The notes under the pieces: generated by a model
Databases searched by the model: none
Seen by the model: the letters and a program-made list of their open reading frames with translations, nothing else
Told to the model about the DNA's origin: nothing
NCBI GenBank assembly: GCA_036172665.1
Contig: CM069873.1
Location: forward strand, 42,068,001 to 42,132,000
Length of the DNA stretch: 64,000 nucleotides
Direction of reading: 5' to 3'
From: Prosopocoilus inquinatus
Taxonomy: Eukaryota; Arthropoda; Insecta; Coleoptera; Lucanidae
Shown here: positions 1-12,693 of the stretch, piece after piece
How positions within the stretch are numbered: the first letter of the stretch is position 1
How the letters are laid out: every line of letters begins with the position of its first letter
Program-made: the position numbers and the translations under genes

Positions 1-149
1 TTAAAACTATTTCTAGCTTCAGCTGCGTCCGAGAACTTCGTATCTCACATCAAAGTTACTGGAGTCCATCGAAACGCCAAATAACATGATAGATGAGTAA
101 GGATCGATTAGATACATCACAGGAACAACGCTAATGCGTGTTGTTTCGT
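1..149 (+). repeat. Representative satellite monomer (149 bp)
   Basis: This is the first full repeat unit, with 60 G+C of 149 bases (about 40%). Landmarks in order: TTTAAA at the junction with the preceding unit; CTTCAGCTGCGTCCGAGAA (or CTTCTGCTGCG in other copies); CTCACATCAAAG; ACTGGAGTCC; ATCGAAACGCC; AACATGATAGATGAG; GGATCGATTAGATAC; ACAGGAACAACGCTAAT; GCGTGTTGTTTCGT. ATCGAT is present in nearly every copy. CAGCTG occurs only in the TTCAGCTGCG subfamily, and TTTAAA is lost in copies with GTTCAAAAC. The length is not a multiple of three (149 = 3 x 49 + 2), so a reading frame cannot repeat before three units. Stop codons are frequent on both strands. Confidence 0.97.
124..145. other. Dyad at the conserved end of the monomer
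   Basis: In each monomer the left arm AACAACGC is followed by TAAT and the right arm GCGTGTTGTT. AACAAC can pair with GTTGTT and GC with GC, leaving a two-base GT bulge. Alternatively ACGC and GCGT pair directly around TAAT. A common G/A change (TAATGCGTG versus TAATACGTG) breaks the inner pairing but keeps the outer 6-bp arms. The example here is in the first monomer; the same dyad recurs every 149 bp. Short dyads are known from several centromeric satellites, but function here is only inferred. Confidence 0.6.
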
Positions 150-2394
150 TTAAAACTATTTCCAGCTTCTGCTGCGTCCGAAAATTTCGTATCTCACATT
201 AGAGTTACTGGAGTCCATCCAAACGTCAAATAACATGATAGATGAGTAAGGATCGATTAGATACATCACAGGAACAACGCTAATACGTCTTGTTTCATTT
301 AAAACTATTTCCAGCTTCAGCTGCGTCCGAGAACTTCGTATGTCACATCAAAGTTACTGGAGTCCATCGAAACGCCAAATAACATGATAGATGAGTAAGG
401 ATCGATTAGATACATCAAAGGAACAACGCTAATGCGTGTTGTTTCGTTTAAAACTATTTCCAGCTTCTGCTGCGTCCGAAAACTTTGTATCTCACATCAG
501 AGTTACTGGAGTCCATCCAAACGTCAAATAACATGATAGATGATTAAGGATCGATTAGATACATCACAGGAACAACGATAATACGTGTTGTTTCGTTCAA
601 AACTATTTCCAGCTTCTGCTGCGTCTGAGAACTTTGTATCTCACATCAGAGTTACTGGAGTGCATCCAAACGTCAAATAATATGATAGATGAGTAAGGAT
701 CGATTAGATACATCACAGCAACAACGCTAATGCGTGTTGTTTCATTTAAAACTATTTCCAGCTTCTGCTGCGTCCGAAAATTTCGTATCTCACATCAGAG
801 TTACTGGAGTCCATTGAAACGTCAAATAACATAGTAGATAAGTAAGGATCGATTAGATACATCACAGGAACAACGCTAATACGTGTTGTCTCGTTCATAA
901 CTATTTCCATTTTCTGCTGCGTCCGAGAACTTTGTATCTCACATCAAAGTTACTGGAGTCCATCGAAACCCCAAATAACATGATAGATGAGTAAGGATCG
1001 ATTAGATACATCACAGGAACAACGCTAATGCGTGTTGTTTCGTTTAAAACTATTTCCAGCTTCTGCTGCGTCCGAAAATTTCGTATCTCACATTAGAGTT
1101 ACTGGAGTCCATCCAAACGTCAAATAACATGATAGATGAGTAAGGATCGATTAGATACATCACAGGAACAACGATAATACGTGTTGTTTCGTTCAAAACT
1201 ATTTCCAGCTTCTGCTGCGTCCGAGAACTTTGTATCTCACATCAGAGTTACTGGAGTGCATCCAAACGTCAAATAACATGATAGATGAGTAAGGATCGGT
1301 TAGATACATCACAGGAACAACGCTAATGCGTGTTGTTTCGTTTAAAACTATTTCCAGCTTCTGCTGCGCCCAAAAACTTCGTATCTCACATCAGAGTTAC
1401 TAGAGTCCATCGAAACGTCAAATAACATGATAGATAAATAAGGATCGATTAGATACATCACAGGAATAATGCTAATGCGTGTTGTTTCATTTAAAACTAT
1501 TTCCAGCTTCTGCTGCGTCCGAGAACTTCGTATCTCACATCAGGGTTACTGGAGTTCATCCAAACGTCAAATAACATGATAGATAAGTAAGGATCGATTA
1601 GATACAGCACAGGAACAACGCTAATGCGTGTTGTTTCGCTTAAAACTATTTCCAGCTTCAGCTGCGTCCGAGAACTTCGTATCTCACATCAAAGTTACTG
1701 GAGTCCATCGAAACGCCAAATAACATGATAGATGAGTAAGGATCGATTAGATACATCACAGGAACAACGCTAATACGTGTTGTTTCGTTTAAAACTATTT
1801 CCAGCTTCTGCTGCGTCCGAAAAGTTTGTATCTCACATCAGAGTTACTGGAGTCCATCCAAACGTCAAATAACATGATAGATGATTAAGGATCGATTAGA
1901 TACATCACAGGAACAACGCTAATGCGTGTTGTTTCATTTAAAACTATTTCCAGCTTCTGCTGCGTCCGAAAATTTCGTATCTCACATCAGAGTTACTGGA
2001 GTCCATCGAAACGTCAAATAACATGATAGATGATTAAGGATCGATTAGATACATCACAGGAACAACGCTAATGCGTGTTGTTTCGTTTAAAACTATTTCC
2101 AGCTTCTGCTGCGTCCGAGAACTTCGTATCTCACATCAGGGTTACTGGAGTTCATCCAAACGTCAAATAACATGATAGATAAGTAAGGATCGATTAGATA
2201 CAGCACAGGAACAACGCTAATGCGTGTTGTTTCGCTTAAAACTATTTCCAGCTTCAGCTGCGTCCGAGAACTTCGTATCTCACATCAAAGTTACTGGAGT
2301 CCATCGAAACGCCAAATAACAAGATAGATGAGTAAGGATCGATTAGATACATCACAGGAACAACGCTAATACGTGTTGTTTCGTTCAAAACTAT

Positions 2395-2870
2395 TTCCAG
2401 CTCCTGCTGCGTCCGAGAACTTTGTATCTCACGTCAGAGTTACTGGAGTGCATCCAAACGTCAAATAACATGATAGATGAGTAAGGATCGGTTAGATACA
2501 TCACAGGAACAACGCTAATGCGTGTTGTTTCGTTTAAAACTATTTCCAGCTACTGCTGCGTCCGAAAACTTTGTATCTCACATCAGAGTTACTGGAGTCC
2601 ATCCAAACGTCAAATAACATGATAGATGATTAAGGATCGATTAGATACATCACAGGAACAACGCTAATGCGTGTTGTTTCATTTAAAACTATTTCCAGCT
2701 TCTGCTGCGTCCGAAAATTTCGTATCTCACATCAGAGTTACTGGAGTCCATCGAAACGTCAAATAACATAGTAGATAAGTAAGGATCGATTAGATACATC
2801 ACAGGAACAACGCTAATACGTGTTGTTTCGTTCAAAACTATTTCCAGCTTCTGCTGCGTCCGAAAATTTC
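2395..2870. repeat. 3.2-monomer segment, first copy of a 24-monomer-spaced pair
   Basis: It carries the linked rare variants CTCCTGCTGCGTCCGAG, CACGTCAG, GAGTGCATCC, GGATCGGTTAG and CAGCTACTGC in this order. The same series recurs 3,574 bp downstream (24 monomers minus the 2-bp deletion near 4,670). Both sides diverge outside the segment, so this is a local copied block and not a general period. Confidence 0.8.
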
Positions 2871-3799
2871 GTATCTCACATTAGAGTTACTGGAGTCCAT
2901 CCAAACGTCAAATAACATGATAGATGATTAAGGATCGATTAGATACATCACAGGAACAACGCTAATGCGTGTTGTTTCATTTAAAACTATTTCCAGCTTC
3001 TGCTGCGTCCGAAAATTTCGTATCTCACATCAGAGTTACTGGAGTCCATCGAAACGTCAAATAACATAGTAGATAAGTAAGGATCGATTAGATACATCAC
3101 AGGAACAACGCTAATACGTCTTGTTTCATTTAAAACTATTTCCAGCTTCAGCTGCGTCCGAGAACTTCGTATCTCACATCAAAGTTACTGGAGTCCATCG
3201 AAACGCCAAATAACATGATAGATGAGTAAGGATCGATTAGATACATCACAGGAACAACGCTAATACGTGTTGTTTCGTTCAAAACTATTTCCAGCTTCTG
3301 CTGCGTCCGAGAACTTTGTATCTCACATCAGAGTTACTGGAGTCCATTCAAACGTCAAATAACATGATAGATGAGTAAGGATCGATTAGATACATCACAG
3401 GAACAACGCTAATGCGTGTTGTTTCGTTTAAAACTATTTCTAGCTTCAGCTGCGTCCGAGAACTTCGTATCTCACATCAAAGTTACTGGAGTCCATCGAA
3501 ACGCCAAATAACATGATACAGGAGTAAGGATCGATTAGATACATCACAGGAACAACGCTAATGCGTGTTGTTTCGTTTAAAACTATTTCCAGCTTCTGCT
3601 GCGTCCGAAAACTTTGTATCTCACATCAGAGTTACTGGAGTCCATCGAAACGCCAAATAACATGATAGATGAGTAAGGATCGATTAGATACATCACAGGA
3701 ACAACGCTAATGCGTGTTGTTTCATTTAAAACTATCTCCAGCTTCTGCTGCGTCCGAAAACTTTGTATCTCACATCAGAGTTACTGGAGTCCATCCAAA

Positions 3800-4330
3800 C
3801 GTCAAATAACATGATAGATGAGTAAGGATCGATCACATTCATCACACGAACAACGCTAATACGTGTTGTTTCGATTAAAACTATTTCCAGCTTCTGCTGC
3901 GTCCGAAAACGTCGTATCTCACGTCAGAGTTACTGGAGTCCATCGAAACGTCAAATAACATAGTAGATAAGTAAGGATCGATTAGATACATCACAGGAAC
4001 AACGCTAATACGTGTTGTTTCCTTCAAAACTATTTCCAGCTTCTGCTGCGTCCGAGAACTTTGTATCTCACATCAGAGTTACTGGAGTCCATTCAAACGT
4101 CAGATAACATGATAGATGAGTAAGGGTCGATTAGATACATCACAGGAACAACGCTAATGCGTGTTGTTTCGTTTAAAACTATTTCTAGCTTCAGCTGCGT
4201 CCGAGAACTTCGTATCTCACATCAAAGTTACTGGAGTCCATCGAAACACCAAATAACATGATAGATGAGTAAGGATCGATTAGATACATCACAGGAACAA
4301 CGCTAATGCGTGTTGTTTCGTTTAAAACTA
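3800..4330. repeat. 3.5-monomer segment, first copy of an 11-monomer-spaced pair
   Basis: It starts in a CACATTCATCACACG monomer and continues through GAAAACGTCG with CACGTCAG, then ATAGTAGATAAG, then CATTCAAACGTCAGATAAC, then CTAGCTTCAGC. The same order recurs at 5,437-5,965, offset by 1,637 bp (11 monomers minus the 2-bp deletion at 4,670). A few substitutions separate the copies. Confidence 0.75.
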
Positions 4331-4666
4331 TTTCCAGCTTCTGCTGCGTCCGAAAATTTCGTATCTCACATTAGAGTTACTGGAGTCCATCCAAACGTCA
4401 AATAACATGATAGATGAGTAAGGATCGATTAGATACATCACAGGAACAACGCTAATACGTCTTGTTTCATTTAAAACTATTTCCAGCTTCAGCTGCGTCC
4501 GAGAACTTCGTATCTCACATCAAAGTTACTGGAGTCCATCGAAACGCCAAATAACATGATAGATGAGTAAGGATCGATTAGATACATCACAGGAACATCG
4601 CTAATACGTCTTGTTTCATTTAAAACTATTTCCAGCTTCAGCTGCGTCCGAGAACTTCGTATCTCA

Positions 4667-4675
4667 CATCAGTTA
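4667..4675. other. 2-bp deletion within a monomer
   Basis: The monomer reads CACATCAGTTAC where its relatives have CACATCAAAGTTAC or CACATCAGAGTTAC. The phase of the AAAAC landmark shifts by -2 from here on. I saw no other copy of it in the window. Confidence 0.85.
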
Positions 4676-5436
4676 CTGGAGTCCATCGAAACGCCAAATA
4701 ACATGATAGATGAGTAAGGATCGATTAGATACATCACAGGAACAACGCTAATACGTGTTGTTTCGTTCAAAACTATTTCCAGCTTCTGCTGCGTCCGAGA
4801 ACTTTGTATCTCACATCAGAGTTACTGGAGTCCATTCAAACGTCAAATAACATGATAGATGAGTAAGGATCGATTAGATACATCACAGGAACAACGCTAA
4901 TGCGTGTTGTTTCGTTTGAAACTATTTCTAGCTTCAGCTGCGTCCGAGAACTTCGTATCTCACATCAAAGTTACTGGAGTCCATCGAAACGCCAAATAAC
5001 ATGATAGAGGAGTAAGGATCGATTAGATACATCACAGGAACAACGCTAATGCGTGTTGTTTCGTTTAAAACTATTTCCAGCTTCTGCTGCGTCCGAAAAT
5101 TTCGTATCTCACATTAGAGATACTGGAGTCCATCGAAACGTCAAATAACATGATAGATGAGTAAGGATCGATTAGATACATCACAGGAACAACGCTAATA
5201 CGTGTTGTTTCATTTAAAACTATTTCCAGCTTCAGCTGCGTCCGAGAACTTCGTATCTCACATCAAAGTTACTGGAGTCCATCGAAACGCCAAATAACAT
5301 GATAGATGAGTAAGGATCGATTAGATACATCACAGGAACAACGCTAATGCGTGTTGTTTCATTTAAAACTATTTCCAGCTTCAGCTGCGCCCGAGAACTT
5401 CGTATCTCACTTCAGAGTTACTGGAGCCCATCCAAA

Positions 5437-5965
5437 CGTCAAATAACATGATAGATGAGTAAGGATCGATCACATTCATCACACGAACAACGCTAATACG
5501 TGTTGTTTCGTTTAAAACTATTTCCAGCTTCTGCTGCGTCCGAAAACGTCGTATCTCACGTCAGAGTTACTGGAGTCCATCGAAACGTCAAACAACATAG
5601 TAGATACGTAAGGATCGATTAGATACATCACAGGAACAACGCTAATACGTGTTGTTTCGTTCAAAATTATTTCCAGCTTCTGCTGCGTCCGAGAACTTTG
5701 TATCTCACATCAGAGTTACTGGAGTCCATTCAAACGTCAGATAACATGATGGATGAGTAAGGATCGATTAGATACATCACAGGAACAACGCTAATGCGTG
5801 TTGTTTCGTTTAAAACTATTTCTAGCTTCAGCTGCGTCCGAGAACTTCGTATCTCACATCAAAGTTACTGGAGTCCATCGAAACGCCAAATAACATGATA
5901 GATGAGTAAGGATCGATTAGATACATCACAGGAACAACGCTAATGCGTGTTGTTTCGTTTAAAAC
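5437..5965. repeat. 3.5-monomer segment, second copy of an 11-monomer-spaced pair
   Basis: Same order of variants as 3,800-4,330. It then switches at about 5,966 into the block that matches 2,395, giving a direct junction between two differently derived segments. Confidence 0.75.
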
Positions 5966-5968
5966 TAT

Positions 5969-6444
5969 TTCCAGCTCCTGCTGCGTCCGAGAACTTTGTA
6001 TCTCACGTCAGAGTTACTGGAGTGCATCCAAACGTCAAATAACATGATAGATGAGTAAGGATCGGTTAGATACATCACAGGAACAACGCTAATGCGTGTT
6101 GTTTCGTTTAAAACTATTTCCAGCTACTGCTGCGTCCGAAAACTTTGTATCTCACATCAGAGTTACTGGAGTCCATCCAAACGTCAAATAACATGATAGA
6201 TGATTAAGGATCGATTAGATACATCACAGGAACAACGCTAATGCGTGTTGTTTCATTTAAAACTATTTCCAGCTTCTGCTGCGTCCGAAAATTTCGTATC
6301 TCACATCAGAGTTACTGGAGTCCATCGAAACGTCAAATAACATAGTAGATAAGTAAGGATCGATTAGATACATCACAGGAACAACGCTAATACGTGTTGT
6401 TTCGTTCAAAATTATTTCCAGCTTCTGCTGCGTCCGAAAATTTC
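5969..6444. repeat. 3.2-monomer segment, second copy of a 24-monomer-spaced pair
   Basis: Matches 2,395-2,870 in the ordered rare variants, including GGATCGGTTAG and CAGCTACTGC. It ends where this copy has TTCAAAATTATT and CATCAAAG and the first copy has TTCAAAACTATT and CATTAGAG. Confidence 0.8.
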
Positions 6445-8289
6445 GTATCTCACATCAAAGTTACTGGAGTCCATCCAAACGTCAAATAACATGATAGATG
6501 AGTAAGGATCGATTAGATACATCACAGGAACAACGCTAATACGTCTTGTTTCATTTAAAACTATTTCCAGCTTCAGCTGCGTCCGAGAACTTCGTATCTC
6601 ACATCAAAGTTACTGGAGTCCATCGAAACGCCAAATAATATGATAGATGAGTAAGGATCGATTAGATACATCACAGGAACAACGCTAATACGTGTTGTTT
6701 CGTTCAAAACTAATTCCAGCTTCTGCTGCGTCCGAGAACTTTGTATCTCACATCAGAGTTACTGGAGTCCATTCAAACGTCAAATAACATGATGGATGAG
6801 TAAGGATCGATTAGATACATCACAGGAACAACGATAATGCGTGTTGTTTCGTTTAAAACTATTTCTAGCTTCTGCTGCGTCCGAGAACTTTGTATCTCAC
6901 ATCAAAGTTACTGGAGTCCATTCAAACGTCAGATAACATGATAGATGAGTAAGGATCGATTAGATACATCACAGGAACAACGCTAATGCGTGTTGTTTCG
7001 TTTAAAACTATTTCTAGCTTCAGCTGCGCCCGAGAACTTCGTATCTCACATCAAAGTTACTGGAGTCCATCGAAACGCCAAATAACATGATAGATGAGTA
7101 AGGATCGATTAGATACATCACAGGAACAACGCTAATGCGTGTTGTTTCGTTTAAAACTATTTCCAGCTTCTGCTGCGTCCGAAAATTTCGTATCTCACAT
7201 TAGAGTTACTGGAGTCCATCCAAACGTCAAATAACATGATAGATGAGTAAGGATCGATTAGATACATCACAGGAACAACGCTAATACGTCTTGTTTCATT
7301 TAAAACTATTTCCAGCTTCAGCTGCGTCCGAGAACTTCGTATCTCACATCAAAGTTACTGGAGTCCATCGAAACGCCAAATAACATGATAGATGAGTAAG
7401 GATCGATTAGATACATCACAGGAACAACGCTAATGCGTGTTGTTTCGTTTAAAACTATTTCCAGCTTCTGCTGCGTCCGAGAATTTCGTATCTCACATTA
7501 GAGAAACTGGAGTCCATCGAAACGTCAAATAACATAGTAGCTAAGTAAGGATCGATTAGATACATCACAGGAACAACACTAATACGTGTTGCTTCGTTCA
7601 AAACTATTTCCAGCTCCTGCTGCGCCCAAAAACTTCGTATCTTACATCAGAGTTACTAGAGTCCATCGAAACGTCAAATAACATGATAGATAAATAAGGA
7701 TCGATTAGATACATCACAGGAACAACGCTAATACGTGTTGCTTCGTTTAAAACTATTTCCAGCTCCTGCTGCGTCCAAAAACTTCGTATCTCACATCAAA
7801 GTTACTAGAGTCCATCGAAACTTCAAATAACATGATAGATAAATAAGGATCGATTAGATACATCACAGGAACAACGCTAATACGTGTTGTTTCGTTTAAA
7901 ACTATTTCCAGCTCCTGCTGCATCCAAAAACTTCGTATCTCACATCAGAGTTACTAGAGTATATCGAAACGTCAAATAACATGATAGACGAGTAAGGATC
8001 GATTAGATACATCACAGGGACAACGCTAATGCGTGTTGTTTCGTTTAAAACTATTTCCAGCTTCTGCTGCGTCCGAAAACTTTGTATCTCACATCAGAGT
8101 TACTGGAGTCCATCGAAACGCCAAATAACATGATAGATGAGTAAGGATCGATTAGATACATCACAGGAACAACGCTAATGCGTGTTGTTTCATTTAAAAC
8201 TATCTCCAGCTTCTGCTGCGTCCGAAAACTTTGTATCTCACATCAGAGTTACTGGAGTCCATCCAAACGTCAAATAACATGATAGATGA

Positions 8290-9779
8290 GTAAGGATCGA
8301 TTAGATACATCACAGGAACAACGCTAATGCGTGTTGTTTCATTTAAAACTATTTCCAGTTTCAGCTGCGTCCGAGAACTTCGTATCTCACATCAGGGTTA
8401 CTGGAGTCCATCCAAACGTCAAATAACATGATAGATGAGTAAGGATCGATCACATTCATCACACGAACAACGCTAATACGTGTTGTTTCGTTTAAAACTA
8501 TTTCTAGCTTTAGCTGCGTCCGAGAACTTCGTATCTCACATCAAAGTTACTGGAGTCCATCGAAACGCCAAATAACATGATATAGGAGTAAGGATCGATT
8601 AGATACATCACAGGAACAACGCTAATGCGTGTTGTTTCATTTAAAACTATTTCCAGCTTCAGCTGCGTCCGAGAACTTCGTATCTCACTTCAGAGTTACT
8701 GGAGCCCATCCAAACGTCAAATAACATGATAGATGAGTAAGGATCGATCACATTCATCACACGAACAACGCTGATACGTGTTGTTTCGATTAAAACTATT
8801 TCCAGCTTCTGCTGCGTCCGAAAACGTCGTATCTCACGTCAGAGTTACTGGAGTCCATCGAAACGTCAAATAACATAGTAGATAAGTAAGGATCGATTAG
8901 ATACATCACAGGAACAACGCTAATACGTGTTGTTTCGTTCAAAACTATTTCCAGCTTCTGCTGCGTCCGAGAACTTTGTATCTCACATCAGAGTTACTGG
9001 AGTCCATTCAAACGTCAGATAACATGATAGATGAGTAAGGGTCGATTAGATACATCACAGGAACAACGCTAATGCGTGTTGTTTCGTTTAAAACTATTTC
9101 TAGCTTCAGCTGCGTCCGACAACTTCGTATCTCACATCAAAGTTACTGGAGTCCATCGAAACGCCAAATAACATGATAGATGAGTAAGGATCGATTAGAT
9201 ACATCACAGGAACAACGCTAATGCGTGTTGTTTCGTTTAAAACTATTTCCAGCTTCTGCTGCGTCCGAAAATTTCGTATCTCACATTAGAGTTACTGGAG
9301 TCCATCCAAACGTCAAATAACACGATAGATGAGTAAGGATCGATTAGATACATCACAGGAACAACGCTAATACGTCTTGTTTCATTTAAAACTATTTCCA
9401 GCTTCAGCTGCGTCCGAGAACTTCGTATCTCACATCAAAGTTACTGGAGTCCATCGAAACGTCAAATAACATGATAGATGAGTAAGGATCGACTAGATAC
9501 ATCACAGGAACAACGGTAATACGTGTTGTTTCGTTCAAAACTATTTACAGCTTCTGCTGCGTCCGAGAACTTTGTATCTCACATCAGGGTTACTGGAGTC
9601 CATTCAAACGTCAAATAACATGATAGATGAGTAAGGATCGATTAGATACATCACAGGAACAACGCTAATGCGTGTTGTTTCGTTTAAAACTATTTCTAGC
9701 TTCAGCTGCGTCCGAGAACTTCGTATCTCACATCAAAGTTACTGGAGTCCATCGAAACGCCAAATAACATGATAGAGGA
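8290..9779. repeat. 10-monomer tandem duplication, copy A
   Basis: A 1,490-bp block followed directly by its copy. Matching rare variants at exact 1,490-bp offset include TTTCGATTAAAAC (8,781 and 10,271), CTGATACG (8,771 and 10,261) and CACGATAGATGAG (9,321 and 10,811). Two CACATTCATCACACG monomers occur in each copy, two monomers apart. Differences seen: GATATAGGAG here versus GATAGAGGAG; CCGACAACTT versus CCGAGAACTT; CAACGGTAAT versus CAACTTTAAT. Confidence 0.93.
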
Positions 9780-11269
9780 GTAAGGATCGATTAGATACAT
9801 CACAGGAACAACGCTAATGCGTGTTGTTTCATTTAAAACTATTTCCAGTTTCAGCTGCGTCCGAGAACTTCGTATCTCACATCAGGGTTACTGGAGTCCA
9901 TCCAAACGTCAAATAACATGATAGATGAGTAAGGATCGATCACATTCATCACACGAACAACGCTAATACGTGTTGTTTCGTTTAAAACTATTTCTAGCTT
10001 TAGCTGCGTCCGAGAACTTCGTATCTCACATCAAAGTTACTGGAGTCCATCGAAACGCCAAATAACATGATAGAGGAGTAAGGATCGATTAGATACATCA
10101 CAGGAACAACGCTAATGCGTGTTGTTTCATTTAAAACTATTTCCAGCTTCAGCTGCGTCCGAGAACTTCGTATCTCACTTCAGAGTTACTGGAGCCCATC
10201 CAAACGTCAAATAACATGATAGATGAGTAAGGATCGATCACATTCATCACACGAACAACGCTGATACGTGTTGTTTCGATTAAAACTATTTCCAGCTTCT
10301 GCTGCGTCCGAAAACGTCGTATCTCACGTCAGAGTTACTGGAGTCCATCGAAACGTCAAATAACATAGTAGATAAGTAAGGATCGATTAGATACATCACA
10401 GGAACAACGCTAATACGTGTTGTTTCGTTCAAAACTATTTCCAGCTTCTGCTGCGTCCGAGAACTTTGTATCTCACATCAGAGTTACTGGAGTCCATTCA
10501 AACGTCAGATAACATGATAGATGAGTAAGGGTCGATTAGATACATCACAGGAACAACGCTAATGCGTGTTGTTTCGTTTAAAACTATTTCTAGCTTCAGC
10601 TGCGTCCGAGAACTTCGTATCTCACATCAAAGTTACTGGAGTCCATCGAAACGCCAAATAACATGATAGATGAGTAAGGATCGATTAGATACATCACAGG
10701 AACAACGCTAATGCGTGTTGTTTCGTTTAAAACTATTTCCAGCTTCTGCTGCGTCCGAAAATTTCGTATCTCACATTAGAGTTACTGGAGTCCATCCAAA
10801 CGTCAAATAACACGATAGATGAGTAAGGATCGATTAGATACATCACAGGAACAACGCTAATACGTCTTGTTTCATTTAAAACTATTTCCAGCTTCAGCTG
10901 CGTCCGAGAACTTCGTATCTCACATCAAAGTTACTGGAGTCCATCGAAACGTCAAATAACATGATAGATGAGTAAGGATCGACTAGATACATCACAGGAA
11001 CAACTTTAATACGTGTTGTTTCGTTCAAAACTATTTACAGCTTCTGCTGCGTCCGAGAACTTTGTATCTCACATCAGAGTTACTGGAGTCCATTCAAACG
11101 TCAAATGACATGATAGATGAGTAAGGATCGATTAGATACATCACAGGAACAACGCTAATGCGTGTTGTTTCGTTTAAAACTATTTCTAGCTTCAGCTGCG
11201 TCCGAGAACTTCGTATCTCACATCAAAGTTACTGGAGTCCATCGAAACGCCAAATAACATGATAGAGGA
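9780..11269. repeat. 10-monomer tandem duplication, copy B
   Basis: Copy of 8,290-9,779 with only a handful of differences. Identity continues about 50 bp past the end and stops at 9,831/11,321 (CATTTAAA versus CGTTTAAA). The right half of this copy is also the left part of a 7-monomer duplication starting near 10,690, so two duplications overlap here. Confidence 0.93.
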
Positions 11270-11732
11270 GTAAGGATCGATTAGATACATCACAGGAACA
11301 ACGCTAATGCGTGTTGTTTCGTTTAAAACTATTTCCAGCTTCTGCTGCGTCCGAGAACTTTGTATCTCACATCAGAGTTACTGGAGTCCATTCAAACGTC
11401 AGATAACATGATAGATGAGTAAGGATCGATTAGATACATCACAGGAACAACGCTAATGCGTGTTGTTTCGTTTAAAACTATTTCTAGCTTCAGCTGCGTC
11501 CGAGAACTTCGTATCTCACATCAAAGTTACTGGAGTCCATCGAAACGCCAAATAACATGACAGATGAGTAAGGATCGATTAGATACATCACAGGAACAAC
11601 GCTAATGCGTGTTGTTTCGTTTAAAACTATTTCCAGCTTCTGCTGCGTCCGAGAACTTTGTATCTCACATCAGAGTTACTGGAGGCCATTCAAACGTCAG
11701 ATAACATGATAGATGAGTAAGGATCGATTAGA
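10690..11732. repeat. 7-monomer tandem duplication, copy A
   Basis: A 1,043-bp unit. Marker GATAGAGGAG at 11,261 recurs at 12,304, and TACGTCTTGTTTCATTT and CATTCAAACGTCAGATAAC keep the same spacing. Copy A includes CACGATAG, CAACTTTAAT and CAAATGACATG, which copy B lacks. Confidence 0.85.
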
Positions 11733-12693
11733 TACATCACAGGAACAACGCTAATGTGTGTTGTTTCGTTTAAAACTATTTCCAGCTTCTGCTGCGTCCG
11801 AAAATTTCGTATCTCACATTAGAGTTACTGGAGTCCATCCAAACGTCAAATAACATGATAGATGAGTAAGGATCGATTAGATACATCACAGGAACAACGC
11901 TAATACGTCTTGTTTCATTTAAAACTATTTCCAGCTTCAGCTGCGTCCGAGAACTTCGTATCTCACATCAAAGTTACTGGAGTCCATCGAAACGTCAAAT
12001 AACATGATAGATGAGTAAGGATCGACTAGATACATCACAGGAACAACGCTAATACGTGTTGTTTCGTTCAAAACTATTTACAGCTTCTGCTGCGTCCGAG
12101 AACTTTGTATCTCACATCAGAGTTACTGGAGTCCATTCAAACGTCAAATAACATGATAGATGAGTAAGGATCGATTAGATACATCACAGGAACAACGCTA
12201 ATGCGTGTTGTTTCGTTTAAAACTATTTCTAGCTTCAGCTGCGTCCGAGAACTTCGTATCTCACATCAAAGTTACTGGAGTCCATCGAAACGCCAAATAA
12301 CATGATAGAGGAGTAAGGATCGATTAGATACATCACAGGAACAACGCTAATGCGTGTTGTTTCGTTTAAAACTATTTCCAGCTTCTGCTGCGTCCGAGAA
12401 CTTTGTATCTCACATCAGAGTTACTGGAGTCCATTCAAACGTCAGATAACATGATAGATGAGTAAGGATCGATTAGATACATCACAGGAACAACGCTAAT
12501 GCGTGTTGTTTCGTTTAAAACTATTTCTAGCTTCAGCTGCGTCCGAGAACTTCGTATCTCACATCAAAGTTACTGGAGTCCATCGAAACGCCAAATAACA
12601 TGATAGATGAGTAAGGAGCGATTAGATACATCACAGGAACAACACTAATGCGTGTTGTTTCGTTTAAAACTATTTCCAGCTTCTGCTGCGTCC
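11733..12693. repeat. 7-monomer tandem duplication, copy B
   Basis: Follows copy A directly and matches it until about 12,690, where GAAAATTTCG replaces the GAGAACTTTG expected from copy A. Copy B has GATGAGTAAGGAGCG near 12,610, a private change. Confidence 0.85.

Larger units (their letters stand above)
1..8289. repeat. Left block of mixed monomers
   Basis: About 56 monomers without one dominant higher-order unit. The junctions of the first nine monomers alternate strictly between GCGTG and ACGTG types, a weak dimeric pattern that later breaks down. Local multi-monomer repeats are present, for example at 2,395/5,969 and 3,800/5,437. The run 7,510-8,010 consists of CTCCTGCTGC monomers with AGATAAATAAGG, the same subfamily seen at 13.7-14.1, 14.6-15.0 and 18.2-18.6 kb. 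There is no gene in this stretch. Confidence 0.85.

Noticed and set aside
146..165. CENP-B box-like motif TTTCGTTTAAAAC
   Set aside because: It matches the TTCG, A and first C positions of the CENP-B box, but CTAT stands where CGGG is needed. That leaves too few essential bases to call it.
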